Below are positions 15,428 through 24,609 of a stretch of DNA of 64,000 nucleotides, piece after piece. This DNA comes from BOG-1155 sp050012495 (GTDB lineage Bacteria > Desulfobacterota > Syntrophorhabdia > Syntrophorhabdales > WCHB1-27): contig JBEKHB010000008.1 in the NCBI GenBank assembly GCA_050012495.1, positions 22,982 to 86,981 of the forward strand. Reading direction: 5' to 3'. The notes under the pieces were generated by a model. That model did not search any database and was not told the origin of the DNA. It saw only the letters and a program-made list of their open reading frames with translations. Each line of letters begins with the position of its first letter. The first letter of the stretch is position 1. A program made the position numbers and the translations under genes.

Positions 15428-17725
15428 ATGGAGCTGACCGCCGTAGGAAAAAGGATCGCGAAGAAGGATGCCCCTTCCAAGGTGACGGGGAGCGCCGCGT
15501 TCATCCAGGACGTAGCCCTGCCGGGGATGCTCTGTGGCAAGATCCTGTACAGCAGGTATCCCCATGCGCGGATAACGCACATCGACACGACGAAGGCTTC
15601 GATGCTCGCGGGCGTCAAGGCGGTCCTCACGGGGGCTGCCGTCCCTCCCTTTGCCTTCGGCGTGTATAAGGACAATCCACCGCTCAAGACGGGTAAGGTC
15701 TGTTCCCTCAGGGATGAAGTGGCGGCGGTGGCCGCTAGTGATCCGGACATCGCGGAGGCGGCCCTCGACCTGATAGAGGTGGAGTACGAGGAGCTGCCCG
15801 CCGTGTTCGATCCTCTCGAGGCAATGAAGGAGGGTGCCCCTCTCATCCATGAAGGCCACGTGGGGGGTAAGGAGAAGAAACCGACGAACGTGCTCAATAT
15901 GCCCTGGAGGCTCGTGGCGGGCGACGTGGAGGCCGCCAAAAAAGAGGCGGCCTTCGTCGTGGAGGGCACATTCAGGACGCAGTGGGTGACGCACTGCTGT
16001 CTGGGCACCAGCGGCTGCATCGCTCAGTTCGATGCGGCGAACAACCTGACCGTCTACAGCAACACCCAGATCCCCTATCTGGCCCAGAAGGACTTTATCG
16101 AAGCTCTGGGCGCCTTCGGTCTGAAGAACAGGAAGGTGAGGATCATACAGAGCGTGATAGGCGGTGGTTTCGGGAGCAAGCTCGACACCTACGCGTACGA
16201 GTACATCGCGATCCTCCTCGCCATGCGGACGAGACGACCGGTGAAGATCGTCTTCACGAGGGAAGAGGAGTTCTTCGCCACGTCGCCGAGGCAGTGCACG
16301 ATCACGCGGATCTCGCAAGGATGCACGAAAGAGGGGAAGCTCCTCTTCAGGGAGATGGAGATGATCCTCGACAACGGCGCCTATACGTCCTGGGGCGCCA
16401 CGACCCCGTCGGTGATGATGCTGCCCATATCGTCCCTCTATAAGGTGGCGAACGTCAAATACACCGCAAAGTGCGTCTACACGAACAACACTTACAGCCA
16501 GGCCATGAGGGGCTACGGAAACCCGCAGGCGACCTTTGCCATAGAGTCCTCCATCGAAGAGCTGGCGGAGGCCGCGGGTATCGATCCCTACGAGTTCAGG
16601 CTGATCAACGCGAATGAGCCCGGAGAGACGACCCCGCAGCGTTTCAAGGTGACCACCTGCGGCATGAAGGAGTGCATGGCAGAGGTGAAGGGCAGGCTCG
16701 GCTGGAATGGAAAACGGCGCGAGAAGAGCGGCCGCGGGTTCGGCATGGCCACCCTCGTGCACGTGGGCGGCGGCGCCCGCGTCTATAAATCCGACGGCTG
16801 CGGTACGATTATCAAGGTCGATGACTTCGGAAAGGTCGATGTCTTCACGGGTTCCTCCGACATCGGGCAGGGCTCCGAAACGGTCATTGCCCAGATCGTC
16901 GCAGAAGTCCTCGGGATCCCCGTAGACGACATCAACGTCATCAACAACGATACCGACGTCTGCCCCTGGGATGTGGGCGCCCACGCGAGCCGGACCACCT
17001 TTGTCGCGGGCAATTCGGCCCTCGGGGCGGCCAGGGAGATCCGCCGGCAGATCCTCGAGGCGGCCGGTTTGGCCCTCGGCGAGGACCCGTCCGGGCTCGA
17101 CATCAAATCGGGCGTTGTAGTCGCGCGGCACAATAACGACAAGAATATAGCCCTCGGGAAGGTCCTGAGGAACACGCACTATATGCCCGGCGGAAAGATG
17201 CTCATGGCCGAATACTTCTACGATCCGCCCAATGAGAACTTCGACCGCGAGTTCAAAGGCAACCTTTCGGTCACCTACGCCTACGGCGCCCATGGGGTAG
17301 AGGTAGAGGTCGACAAAGAGACGGGCCAGGTGCGGATCATCAACTACGTGGCGGCCCACGACGTGGGCAGGGCCCTCAACCCCATGCTCCTGGAGGGACA
17401 GATATCGGGCGGCGGCGTGATGGGTCTCGGTTACGCGCTCACGGAAAACATGATCTATCGGGACGGCAAGTTGATGAACGCGAACTACCTGGACTACAAG
17501 ATGCTCACCGCAAAGGATATACCCCCCATGCAGGCGGTGATCGTCGAGACGGACGAGCAGGACGGCCCCTACGGCGCAAAAGGGATCGGCGAGCCCGGTC
17601 TCGTGCCGACGGCGCCCGCCATCGCGAACGCCATCTACGATGCGGTGGGGGTGAGGATACGGGACCTGCCCATTACCGCGGAGAAAGTCCTCGCCGCGCT
17701 GAAGGCGCGGGAAAAGGAGACATAG
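15428..17725 (+). CDS. Molybdenum hydroxylase large subunit, molybdopterin-binding
   Basis: A 765-residue catalytic subunit of the xanthine-oxidase family. It starts with KRIAKKDAPSKVTGSAAFIQDV, has cofactor loops GGGFGSKLD, RGYGNPQ, GSSDIGQGSETV, and the catalytic loop GAKGIGEPG in which Glu722 is the base that activates the Mo-bound water. It should therefore be an active hydroxylase, unlike the alpha subunit at 3107-5386 where this Glu is Met. Likely substrates are N-heteroaromatic or aromatic compounds; the sequence does not say which. The start at 15428 has GGGGGAG upstream. Together with 13854-15297 it forms a complete enzyme. Confidence 0.93.
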   Translation: MELTAVGKRIAKKDAPSKVTGSAAFIQDVALPGMLCGKILYSRYPHARITHIDTTKASMLAGVKAVLTGAAVPPFAFGVYKDNPPLKTGKVCSLRDEVAAVAASDPDIAEAALDLIEVEYEELPAVFDPLEAMKEGAPLIHEGHVGGKEKKPTNVLNMPWRLVAGDVEAAKKEAAFVVEGTFRTQWVTHCCLGTSGCIAQFDAANNLTVYSNTQIPYLAQKDFIEALGAFGLKNRKVRIIQSVIGGGFGSKLDTYAYEYIAILLAMRTRRPVKIVFTREEEFFATSPRQCTITRISQGCTKEGKLLFREMEMILDNGAYTSWGATTPSVMMLPISSLYKVANVKYTAKCVYTNNTYSQAMRGYGNPQATFAIESSIEELAEAAGIDPYEFRLINANEPGETTPQRFKVTTCGMKECMAEVKGRLGWNGKRREKSGRGFGMATLVHVGGGARVYKSDGCGTIIKVDDFGKVDVFTGSSDIGQGSETVIAQIVAEVLGIPVDDINVINNDTDVCPWDVGAHASRTTFVAGNSALGAAREIRRQILEAAGLALGEDPSGLDIKSGVVVARHNNDKNIALGKVLRNTHYMPGGKMLMAEYFYDPPNENFDREFKGNLSVTYAYGAHGVEVEVDKETGQVRIINYVAAHDVGRALNPMLLEGQISGGGVMGLGYALTENMIYRDGKLMNANYLDYKMLTAKDIPPMQAVIVETDEQDGPYGAKGIGEPGLVPTAPAIANAIYDAVGVRIRDLPITAEKVLAALKAREKET

Positions 17726-17726
17726 C

Positions 17727-19823
17727 ATGGAGGAAAAGTACTACCGCCTGGGCTGCGACATCGGGGGGACTTTCACCGATTTTGTCCTGTTGGACGATAA
17801 AACGGGGCAGATGAAGACCGGCAAGTGTCTCACGACGCCCAGAGACCCTTCCGATGCCGTGGAGCTGGGCATCAGGACGCTTGAGGCCGTCACCCCGGGG
17901 TTCGTGCCGAAGCTCCACGAGCTGATTCACGGCACCACGCTGGTAATCAACGCCATCATCGAGAGAAAGGGCGCCAGGACTGCCCTCATCACCACAAAGG
18001 GCTTCAGGGACGTCCTGGAGATCGGGAGGGAGATGCGGTATGCCCCTTACGATATCCGCGCCGAATTCCCCAAGCCCCTGATACCGAGGCGGTACCGGTT
18101 CGAAGTCGATGAGAGGGTCAGGAGTGACGGGACCGTCATCCGCCCCCTCGACCCTGAAGAGGCAAGGCGCATCGTGGCTGCACTACCCGAAATGGGCATC
18201 GAGTCGGTTGCCGTCTGCCTGCTCAACTCCTTCGAGAATCCCGCCCATGAGCTGATGCTTCGGGAGATCATCGAGAACGAGGCGCCCGGCATACCGGTCT
18301 CCATCTCATACCACGTGCTGCCCCAGATAAAGGAGTATGAAAGGACGAGCACCACGGCCACCAATGCCTATGTGAAACCCCTCACCGAAAGATACCTGTC
18401 GAAGCTTGCCGGAAGGCTCGATTCACTCGGTTTCAAAGGAAAACTCTTTATCATGCTCTCAAGCGGCGGTGTGACCTCTGTTGAAACCGCTGCCCAGTTT
18501 CCGGTGAGGATTATCGAGTCCGGTCCGACCGCTGCGGTTATAGCCGGCCAGTACTATGGCAAACACTTCGCTATCTCCGAAATGTTCTGCTTCGACATGG
18601 GCGGCACGACCGCCAAATCGTGTCTGATCCAGAAGGGGGTCGCCGGTGTCGTCCCTACCTTCGAGGTAGGCCGTGTGCAGAGGTTCATGAAAGGGAGCGG
18701 GCTTACCATCCAGGTGCCTGTCGTCGATCTGATGGAGATAGGCGCGGGCGGCGGCAGCATCGCAAAGGTGAGCAGGATGGGCACGCTCCAGGTGGGCCCG
18801 GAGAGCTCGGGCGCGGAACCCGGACCTCTCTGCTACGGCAGGGGAGGGACCGACCCGTGCGTTACCGACGCCGACCTGCTTTTGGGGTACCTCGATGAGA
18901 ACTACTTCCTCGGGGGAGAGATGCGGCTTGACAGGGAGGCAGCGCGACGTGGGATTGAGGAGCGGATTGCCGGGCCCCTCGGGGTCTCCTACGAGCAGGC
19001 TATCTGGGGTATCCATGACCTCATTAACGAGACCATGGCGGGGGCGGCGAAAACACACATCGCGGAAAAGGGGGGCAATCCGCGGATCGTCACCATCGCC
19101 GCCTTTGGCGGGGCAGGCCCCGTTCACGCGTATGGTCTTGCCAGGAAGCTGGGCGCCCCCCGCTTGCTTGTCCCGCCCAACGCGGGCGTCGGCTCGGCCC
19201 TTGGCTTCTTCACCGCCCCCCGGGCCTTCGATCTCCTCAGGAGCCATAAGGTCTCCCTGACGAAGGCCCGTTTCGAGGAAATAGAGCGGATCTTCACCGC
19301 CCTGGAAGAAGAGGCCGGCAAAACACTCAAGAAAGACGGCACAGGGGAATCGATCCGTTTCGAGAGGTCTCTCGACATGCGTTTCGTGGGACAGGGCGCG
19401 GAAACGAGCGTGCCCATTTCAGGCGGTCCATTCTCGAAGATCGAAAAGGGGGAGATTCGCCGCTCCTTTGATGACGTCTACAAGAGGCTGTACGGAAGGA
19501 CCTACCCCGATTCCGAGGTGGAGTTCATCAATTTCAAGGTGAGGGCCAGCCTCCCTGAAAAGCTCCTGCAATTACCGCGATTGGAAAAAAAGCAGGGGCA
19601 GACCCTGGAGGAGGCGGCAAAAGGGAGACGGAACGCTTACTCCCCCATCGCGAGGGACTTTATTCCCCACATGGTGTACGATCGCTACAAATTATTTCCG
19701 GACGCGGCTTTTCGCGGTCCCGCCATCATCGAAGAGAAGGAATCGACCCTCATTGTGGGGGAGGACACCCTCGTGCGGACGGACGAGTTCGGATTCCTGT
19801 GGGTTGATCTCAAGGAGGCGTGA
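17727..19823 (+). CDS. HyuA/AcxA-family subunit of an ATP-dependent hydantoinase, oxoprolinase or carboxylase
   Basis: 698 residues of the hydantoinase/oxoprolinase N-terminal and A-domain family. The ATP-binding actin-like core shows CDIGGTFTDFVLLD at the start, ELIHGTTLVINAI, and FDMGGTTAKSCLI in the middle. Family members split cyclic amides with ATP (N-methylhydantoinase, oxoprolinase) or carboxylate ketones (acetone and acetophenone carboxylases); the sequence alone does not decide. AAGGAG lies ahead of the ATG, one base after the stop of the molybdenum subunit. It is followed directly by its HyuB partner. In a molybdenum-hydroxylase operon an amide-ring opening role is attractive, but this is inference. 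Confidence 0.9.
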   Translation: MEEKYYRLGCDIGGTFTDFVLLDDKTGQMKTGKCLTTPRDPSDAVELGIRTLEAVTPGFVPKLHELIHGTTLVINAIIERKGARTALITTKGFRDVLEIGREMRYAPYDIRAEFPKPLIPRRYRFEVDERVRSDGTVIRPLDPEEARRIVAALPEMGIESVAVCLLNSFENPAHELMLREIIENEAPGIPVSISYHVLPQIKEYERTSTTATNAYVKPLTERYLSKLAGRLDSLGFKGKLFIMLSSGGVTSVETAAQFPVRIIESGPTAAVIAGQYYGKHFAISEMFCFDMGGTTAKSCLIQKGVAGVVPTFEVGRVQRFMKGSGLTIQVPVVDLMEIGAGGGSIAKVSRMGTLQVGPESSGAEPGPLCYGRGGTDPCVTDADLLLGYLDENYFLGGEMRLDREAARRGIEERIAGPLGVSYEQAIWGIHDLINETMAGAAKTHIAEKGGNPRIVTIAAFGGAGPVHAYGLARKLGAPRLLVPPNAGVGSALGFFTAPRAFDLLRSHKVSLTKARFEEIERIFTALEEEAGKTLKKDGTGESIRFERSLDMRFVGQGAETSVPISGGPFSKIEKGEIRRSFDDVYKRLYGRTYPDSEVEFINFKVRASLPEKLLQLPRLEKKQGQTLEEAAKGRRNAYSPIARDFIPHMVYDRYKLFPDAAFRGPAIIEEKESTLIVGEDTLVRTDEFGFLWVDLKEA

Positions 19824-19825
19824 AA

Positions 19826-21550
19826 ATGGCAACGACGTTCGACCCTATTACCCTGGAGATCCTGTGGCGCAGATTGATCTCCATAGTGGATGAAGCGGAC
19901 GGTACGGTCGCCCGCACCGCCTTTTCGAGCCTGCTCCGCGATGCCCATGACTACACCTGCATGTTTACCGACCGGCAGGGACGGGAGCTGGCCCAGGGGT
20001 CTTTTGCAACCCCCGGTCAATCGGGCGCGATGGCACTGGGCATCAAGAACCTCGTCAACAGCCTTTCGCCGGACACGTACAGGCCGGGGGACGCCTTCAT
20101 CACGAACGACCCGTGGGCCCTGGCGGGCCACCTGAACGACGTCTGCGTCATGAGTCCCATCTTCTACAACGACACGCCGGTCGCCTTTACCGCCTGTGTC
20201 TTCCATCACTCCGATATCGGAGGCCGCGTCTCATCGGACAACCATGAAGTATTTGAGGAAGGCCTCTTCATTCCCCTCGTCAAACTCTATACAGAGGGGG
20301 TCCTCAATGAGTCGGTGCTCGAAATGATCAGGTGGAACGTGCGCACGCCCGATGAGGTGATCGGCGATATCAGGTCGCAGATCGCGGCCAACCACGTGTG
20401 CGCCGAGAAGATATGCCAGATGCTCAAGGAAAGCGGGCTCGATGACCTCGACGATCTGGCGGACCAGATTATCAGCCGCACAGAGAAAAGCATGAGGGAG
20501 GAGATCGAGAAGATCCCGGACGGGGTCTACCGGGCCGAAGGCATCGTGGAGCAGATGAAGGGCAGGGGAGACGTCCTGATCAAGGCCGCCGTCGAGGTGA
20601 AGGGGAGCGATATCGCAGTCGACCTCGCCGGCTCTTCCCCACAGGTGGATTGGGGGGGCAACGTCGTATTCAATTTCACCTATGCCTACGTATTCATGGC
20701 GATGAAGAGCATGTTCGGTCCCGACATCCCGAACAATGAGGGCTGCAGCCGACCCATCCGCCTGGCCGCGCCGGAAGGGACCGTCGTAAATTGCCGCTTC
20801 CCCGCAGCAGTGGCGGCGCGGCTGGTGGTCGGCCACTTTCTCACCGAGATCATCTACAGGGCCCTTTCCGCGGCCCTGCCCGCGAAGGTGATCGCGGCAA
20901 GCGGCGGCACCCCGGCGGTGATGAATGTATTCTATGGGAAGAGAAACGACGGAAGGCCGTGGCACTCGGTGATCATCAGGGGCGGGGGCATGGGGGCGGG
21001 CGCCGCCAATGACGGCAATTACGTCTATATTTTTCCCGCAAACGGCGCGGGCACGCCCGTGGAGATATTCGAGAGCGACACACCCCTCATTATCGAAAAA
21101 AGGGAGCTCCTCGCCGACTCCGGCGGCCCGGGCAGAACGAAGGGCGGCGTCGGGAAAAGGGTCGTCTTCAGGGTGCCCGATGACAGCTACGCACCCATCC
21201 CCCCCGTCAACCTCGCCATGCAGTCCGGCAGGTACACGTACCCTCCCGAAGGACTGTTCGGGGGGAAACCCGGCGCTAAAGCCCGGTTCCTCGTAAACGG
21301 CGAGCCCGGAAACCCCTACGGCTTGACGCAGTTGAAGCCGGGAGACGTGGTGACCATCGATGCGCCGGGGGGAGGGGGCTACGGCAATCCCCTGGAGCGC
21401 GAGCCCGAGACGGTAGAGGCGGACGTGGCCGAGGGGTATGTGACGCCTGAGCGGGCGAGAAGCGACTACGGGGTGGTCATCGATCAAGGGAGCGGGAAGG
21501 TGGATACTGAGGCGACCAGGGCGCTCCGGGAGACGATGCGGCCGGTGTAG
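19826..21550 (+). CDS. HyuB-family subunit of an ATP-dependent hydantoinase, oxoprolinase or carboxylase
   Basis: 574 residues with the family core: FDPITLEILWRRLISIVDEADGT-like opening, GDAFITNDPW, FHHSDIGGR, a GGTPAVMN segment and the C-terminal GGGGYGNPLERE. The partner of the HyuA gene immediately upstream. ATG at 19826 is preferred because AAGGAGG lies seven bases before it; a GTG at 19820 is in frame but too close. No zinc-binding C-terminal domain is present, unlike the homologue at 58509-60902. Last gene of the plus-strand cluster; no convincing terminator is visible in the following 130 bases. Confidence 0.9.
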   Translation: MATTFDPITLEILWRRLISIVDEADGTVARTAFSSLLRDAHDYTCMFTDRQGRELAQGSFATPGQSGAMALGIKNLVNSLSPDTYRPGDAFITNDPWALAGHLNDVCVMSPIFYNDTPVAFTACVFHHSDIGGRVSSDNHEVFEEGLFIPLVKLYTEGVLNESVLEMIRWNVRTPDEVIGDIRSQIAANHVCAEKICQMLKESGLDDLDDLADQIISRTEKSMREEIEKIPDGVYRAEGIVEQMKGRGDVLIKAAVEVKGSDIAVDLAGSSPQVDWGGNVVFNFTYAYVFMAMKSMFGPDIPNNEGCSRPIRLAAPEGTVVNCRFPAAVAARLVVGHFLTEIIYRALSAALPAKVIAASGGTPAVMNVFYGKRNDGRPWHSVIIRGGGMGAGAANDGNYVYIFPANGAGTPVEIFESDTPLIIEKRELLADSGGPGRTKGGVGKRVVFRVPDDSYAPIPPVNLAMQSGRYTYPPEGLFGGKPGAKARFLVNGEPGNPYGLTQLKPGDVVTIDAPGGGGYGNPLEREPETVEADVAEGYVTPERARSDYGVVIDQGSGKVDTEATRALRETMRPV

Positions 21551-21684
21551 CGGCGGCCGGGCGCTTTTTCTGCATTACCTGTCACAGCCTCCCGGAACAC
21601 CTCCTTGCGAACACCCGTACTTCAGGAACACCTTACCTTTGGTCGTACTGCGTCTGCCCGAATGGGTCGTGCGCGATACACCCC

Positions 21685-21712
21685 TTGACTTTTTCTGTGT
21701 CTAAGCTATAAT
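21685..21712 (+). promoter_or_regulatory. Sigma70-type promoter for the Yellow-like gene
   Basis: TTGACT at 21685-21690 and TATAAT at 21707-21712 with a 16-base spacer, 52 bases ahead of the start codon at 21764. It indicates that this gene is transcribed on its own. Confidence 0.65.
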
Positions 21713-21763
21713 CCAGACAGATGGTCCTTTCGGGCCTTCTAATCCTAAAGGGGGGAGGAGACA

Positions 21764-22921
21764 ATGAATCGATGTGCATCTATCATAATAGGGGTAATTT
21801 TTCTCGTTGCGAGTGCCGTGCCCGGCTTTGCGGCTTCCCAGAAGCAACTGGCCAAAGATAGGCCCGTGGGGAAGATCGAGGCGGTCGCGTTCTTCTACGG
21901 TCCCATGCCGACCGGTGTGACCGTTTCTCATACGGGCCGCATGTTCGTGAACTTCCCCCAGTGGGGGGACAAGGTCGCGTACACCGTAGCCGAGGTGAAG
22001 AAAGGAAAGACGGTTCCCTATCCCAACGCGAAGATAAACACGTGTGAGAAGGGAAACCAGAAAGACTGTTTCGTTTCGGTCCAGAGCGTCGTCGTCGATC
22101 CGAAGGACCGGCTCTGGGTCCTTGACACGGGGAGCATCGGGTTCGGCCCGACCACTTATGGGGGACCGAAAATGGTCGGCATCGATCTCAAGACGAACCA
22201 GGTGTTTAAGACTTTCATCTTCCCCGAAGATGTCGCCCTGAAGAACACGTACCTGAATGATGTCCGGTTCGATCTGAAAAGAGGCACTGAAGGTTTTGCC
22301 TTCATCACCGATTCCGGAGCTAACGCGATCATCGTCGTGGACCTCGCCTCAGGCAAAAGCTGGAGACGGCTTGCCGACCACGCGACCACGAAGCCGGTGC
22401 CGGGGATGATCGCGATGGTGGAAGGACGGCCGCTCCTGCTTCATATACCGGATCACAAACCCTTTCCGCTGGCGGTAGGGGCCGATGGCATCGCCATGAG
22501 CGCCGACGGCAGCAGACTCTATTACTCTCCCCTCACGTCCCGTAACCTTTACAGCGTGAGCGTCGATGCCCTCGTCGACCAGTCCATGACGGATGAGAAA
22601 GTGGCGGAGACGGTTAAGGACTACGGTTACAAGGGAGGGGCATCCGACGGGCTGGAATCGGATGCTGAAGGCCGCATCTACCTTAGCGACTACGAGCATA
22701 ACGCCATCCATCGGATGATGCCCGACGGGAGCATCGAGACGATTGCCCACGACCCGAGAATGCTGTGGCCCGATACCCTTTCCCTGGCCTATGACGGCTA
22801 TCTCTATTTCAGCGCCAACCAGATCGAGAGGCAGGCGGTTCACTGGGGCAAGGACACCCGTGAGAAACCATATACCGTTTTCCGCATCAAGGTCGATGCG
22901 AAACCGGTCGCGCTGCGGTAG
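21764..22921 (+). CDS. Exported major-royal-jelly/Yellow-like beta-propeller protein
   Basis: 385 residues with a clear signal peptide (MNRCASIIIGVIFLVASAVPGFA, cleavage after about residue 23). The mature part shows the blade pattern of Yellow/royal jelly proteins: VDPKDRLWVLDTGS, KNTYLNDVRFDL, FITDSGANAIIVVDL, DGIAMSADGSRLYYSPL, SDGLESDAEGRIYLSD and MLWPDTLSLAYDGYLYFSANQ. It would fold as a six-bladed propeller in the periplasm; ligand or activity in bacteria is generally unknown. It has its own promoter and a GGGGGGAGGAG ribosome site, and is not obviously part of the catabolic operon before it. Confidence 0.85.
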   Translation: MNRCASIIIGVIFLVASAVPGFAASQKQLAKDRPVGKIEAVAFFYGPMPTGVTVSHTGRMFVNFPQWGDKVAYTVAEVKKGKTVPYPNAKINTCEKGNQKDCFVSVQSVVVDPKDRLWVLDTGSIGFGPTTYGGPKMVGIDLKTNQVFKTFIFPEDVALKNTYLNDVRFDLKRGTEGFAFITDSGANAIIVVDLASGKSWRRLADHATTKPVPGMIAMVEGRPLLLHIPDHKPFPLAVGADGIAMSADGSRLYYSPLTSRNLYSVSVDALVDQSMTDEKVAETVKDYGYKGGASDGLESDAEGRIYLSDYEHNAIHRMMPDGSIETIAHDPRMLWPDTLSLAYDGYLYFSANQIERQAVHWGKDTREKPYTVFRIKVDAKPVALR

Positions 22922-22957
22922 GGGCGCAGCTTAAGGGGATTAGGGGGACGACCATAA

Positions 22958-23518
22958 CTAAATAAGTAACTGCGCTTCGTCAAGTCTGTAGCCCTTTTCG
23001 CACGCAATCGCTTCGCCCCGGTCGGCTGCGTATCCTATCCCCGGCTGCGTCGTGCCTATGAAGGAGGCCACGGTTGTGGCGGCATAGCCGAGGTTTCTTA
23101 CTGCCCAGAAGCAGAAGAGGCTTCGAGCTTCAACCAGATGCGCCTTTCGGCTCTTGTGGCAAAGAGAATCAGGCTCAATCTCGCATAGAGCGCCTACTCG
23201 CTGTGCGAGCGTTTTGAGCGACATCTTTGGGGCGCGCGGGCGACGCAGCCCTTCTTCGGCATGAGAAAGGATGCGTTGAACAAATGCGCTCTCTCCCAGT
23301 ATACGTTCATCGCCCTTGATCCGTTGGCCTTCATTTCTCACTTCCGTCCATGACCCATAGCTTCGCATCAGCCCGCCGCCGGTAAGATCCGGCCTCTTTC
23401 CCCTGGCAAAGCGGCTGCCCATAAAAGAAAGATAGCCCTGTGCGGCAGCGCCCAGGGTAGCGCCGAAGTTGAGAAGCACATACTCGATATCCTGCCACGG
23501 ACAAACGATCTCGCGCAT
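22958..23518 (-). pseudogene. REP-associated (IS200-like) transposase, C-terminal remnant
   Basis: 186 residues that match only the C-terminal part of long REP-type transposases: the GSRFARGKRPDLTGGGLMRS segment, IKGDERILGESAFV, and a DnaA-like helix-turn-helix at the end (FIGTTQPGIGYAADRGEAIA, where a serine is usual in the recognition helix). The N-terminal Y1 domain with the HUH motif and catalytic tyrosine is missing; upstream there is only a short unrelated stretch and then the preceding gene. It is therefore a dead transposase fragment. It is of interest because small hairpin repeats of the sort such enzymes mobilise occur elsewhere in this window. Confidence 0.75.
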
Positions 23519-23631
23519 GAGTGCGGCTATGGTCGTCCCCCACTACCCTCCTTGCGATGAAGAGAAAGGTCCGAAGGACCCTGCTCCTTTGGTGCTTTTT
23601 CTCCAGAATCGCGGAAGCTTCCTGCTTCCGG

Positions 23632-24609
23632 TCAACAGGGCGTGCCAATGGTGTGCCGCAAGGTGCTGGTTGGCGTCAAGAAAGGTCCGCGCTTATCGGT
23701 CCGTACCGTTGCCCACGGCTTGCCCCCGGAGGAATCGTCTCCGGGTCGAATATCGACCCACCGCGTATATTGCGGCAGCCTCATCAGCCCCAGGATTCTA
23801 TTGGTCCAGTGGGAATACCCAGCTGCGTCCTTGAGCGCCCCGGACTCAACTATTCTGCGCATGTCCACGGTCGCTTCCATCATCTGTGGGTGAATCCTCG
23901 ATCCCCTGTGCAATGCGCTGTCCGCGCACTCCTGTGACTGCTGTCCCGCACCGTGTCGCGCAGAGAGCCAATGTCTGAAATATTCGAGACACCACCAGGG
24001 AAATCCCAGTTCCTCGCGGTAGTCCGGAGAGCGCGAGCAGTCCAGGGCTATCGCCCCATAGTCCGGGCCCGGCGCCGAGGGCGCCAGGAACCTGCTTTTC
24101 TCGAACCCCAAATCCAGGAAGGTATCGAAGATGAGGTCGTGCTGCAGCAGGTTGCCCACGATTCTGTGCATGTCAATGAGATCGTCCGCGTGGGGGACCA
24201 ACTCTACGGGTATCCACACCTCTTCGCCCATGGGATAGCCCAGCATCCCGAGACGCAGGTGAAGCAGTTCGTGGCTCAACGCCTCGGCGGTCCGGTTTGT
24301 GCCGAGGCGAAGCTCGATTCGTGCGTGTTTGAGATCGATGGGATCATGGTGCAGCCCTATTTCATACAGGCTTGAGGGCAGGGTGGGACTCTCGCGATAC
24401 AAGAGACAATCGTCGTAGAAAGCGACGACTTCAGCGGCAAGTGCCTGCGCCTTCGGCCTGCCTGACAGACGTCCCATAATCGGTTCTGAGGCAGCGTCCC
24501 CCCTGTAGTACCGGCACTCCCACCAGCCGAGTATAGGCCATTCCCTTGATCCACTCTGGGCCAGGTCCTGATAGGGATTGCCGGGCTGCGGTCTCCGTAC
24601 ACTTTTCAT
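23632..24609 (-). CDS. Unrecognised protein with HELLH zinc-peptidase-like motif
   Basis: 325 residues, not assignable to a named family. The only clear motif is ALSHELLHLRLG with H113-E114-x-x-H117, the HExxH signature of zincin metallopeptidases, in a predicted helix. No signal peptide or membrane segment is visible, so it is probably cytoplasmic. The ATG at 24609 follows GGAGGGGG and comes directly after the stop of the damaged ligase gene, so it belongs to the Mop-type operon by position. Its C-terminus (last 10 residues) abuts the transposase remnant and could have been changed by that insertion. Confidence 0.6.
   Translation of the reverse strand: MKSVRRPQPGNPYQDLAQSGSREWPILGWWECRYYRGDAASEPIMGRLSGRPKAQALAAEVVAFYDDCLLYRESPTLPSSLYEIGLHHDPIDLKHARIELRLGTNRTAEALSHELLHLRLGMLGYPMGEEVWIPVELVPHADDLIDMHRIVGNLLQHDLIFDTFLDLGFEKSRFLAPSAPGPDYGAIALDCSRSPDYREELGFPWWCLEYFRHWLSARHGAGQQSQECADSALHRGSRIHPQMMEATVDMRRIVESGALKDAAGYSHWTNRILGLMRLPQYTRWVDIRPGDDSSGGKPWATVRTDKRGPFLTPTSTLRHTIGTPC

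Noticed and set aside
15371..17728. Long minus-strand open frame of almost 790 codons
   Set aside because: Shadow of the molybdenum hydroxylase large subunit, caused by GC-rich third codon positions.
17727..21550. Assignment of the HyuA/HyuB pair as acetone carboxylase
   Set aside because: The zinc gamma subunit is absent here and the family contains several unrelated activities; only a family-level call is supported.
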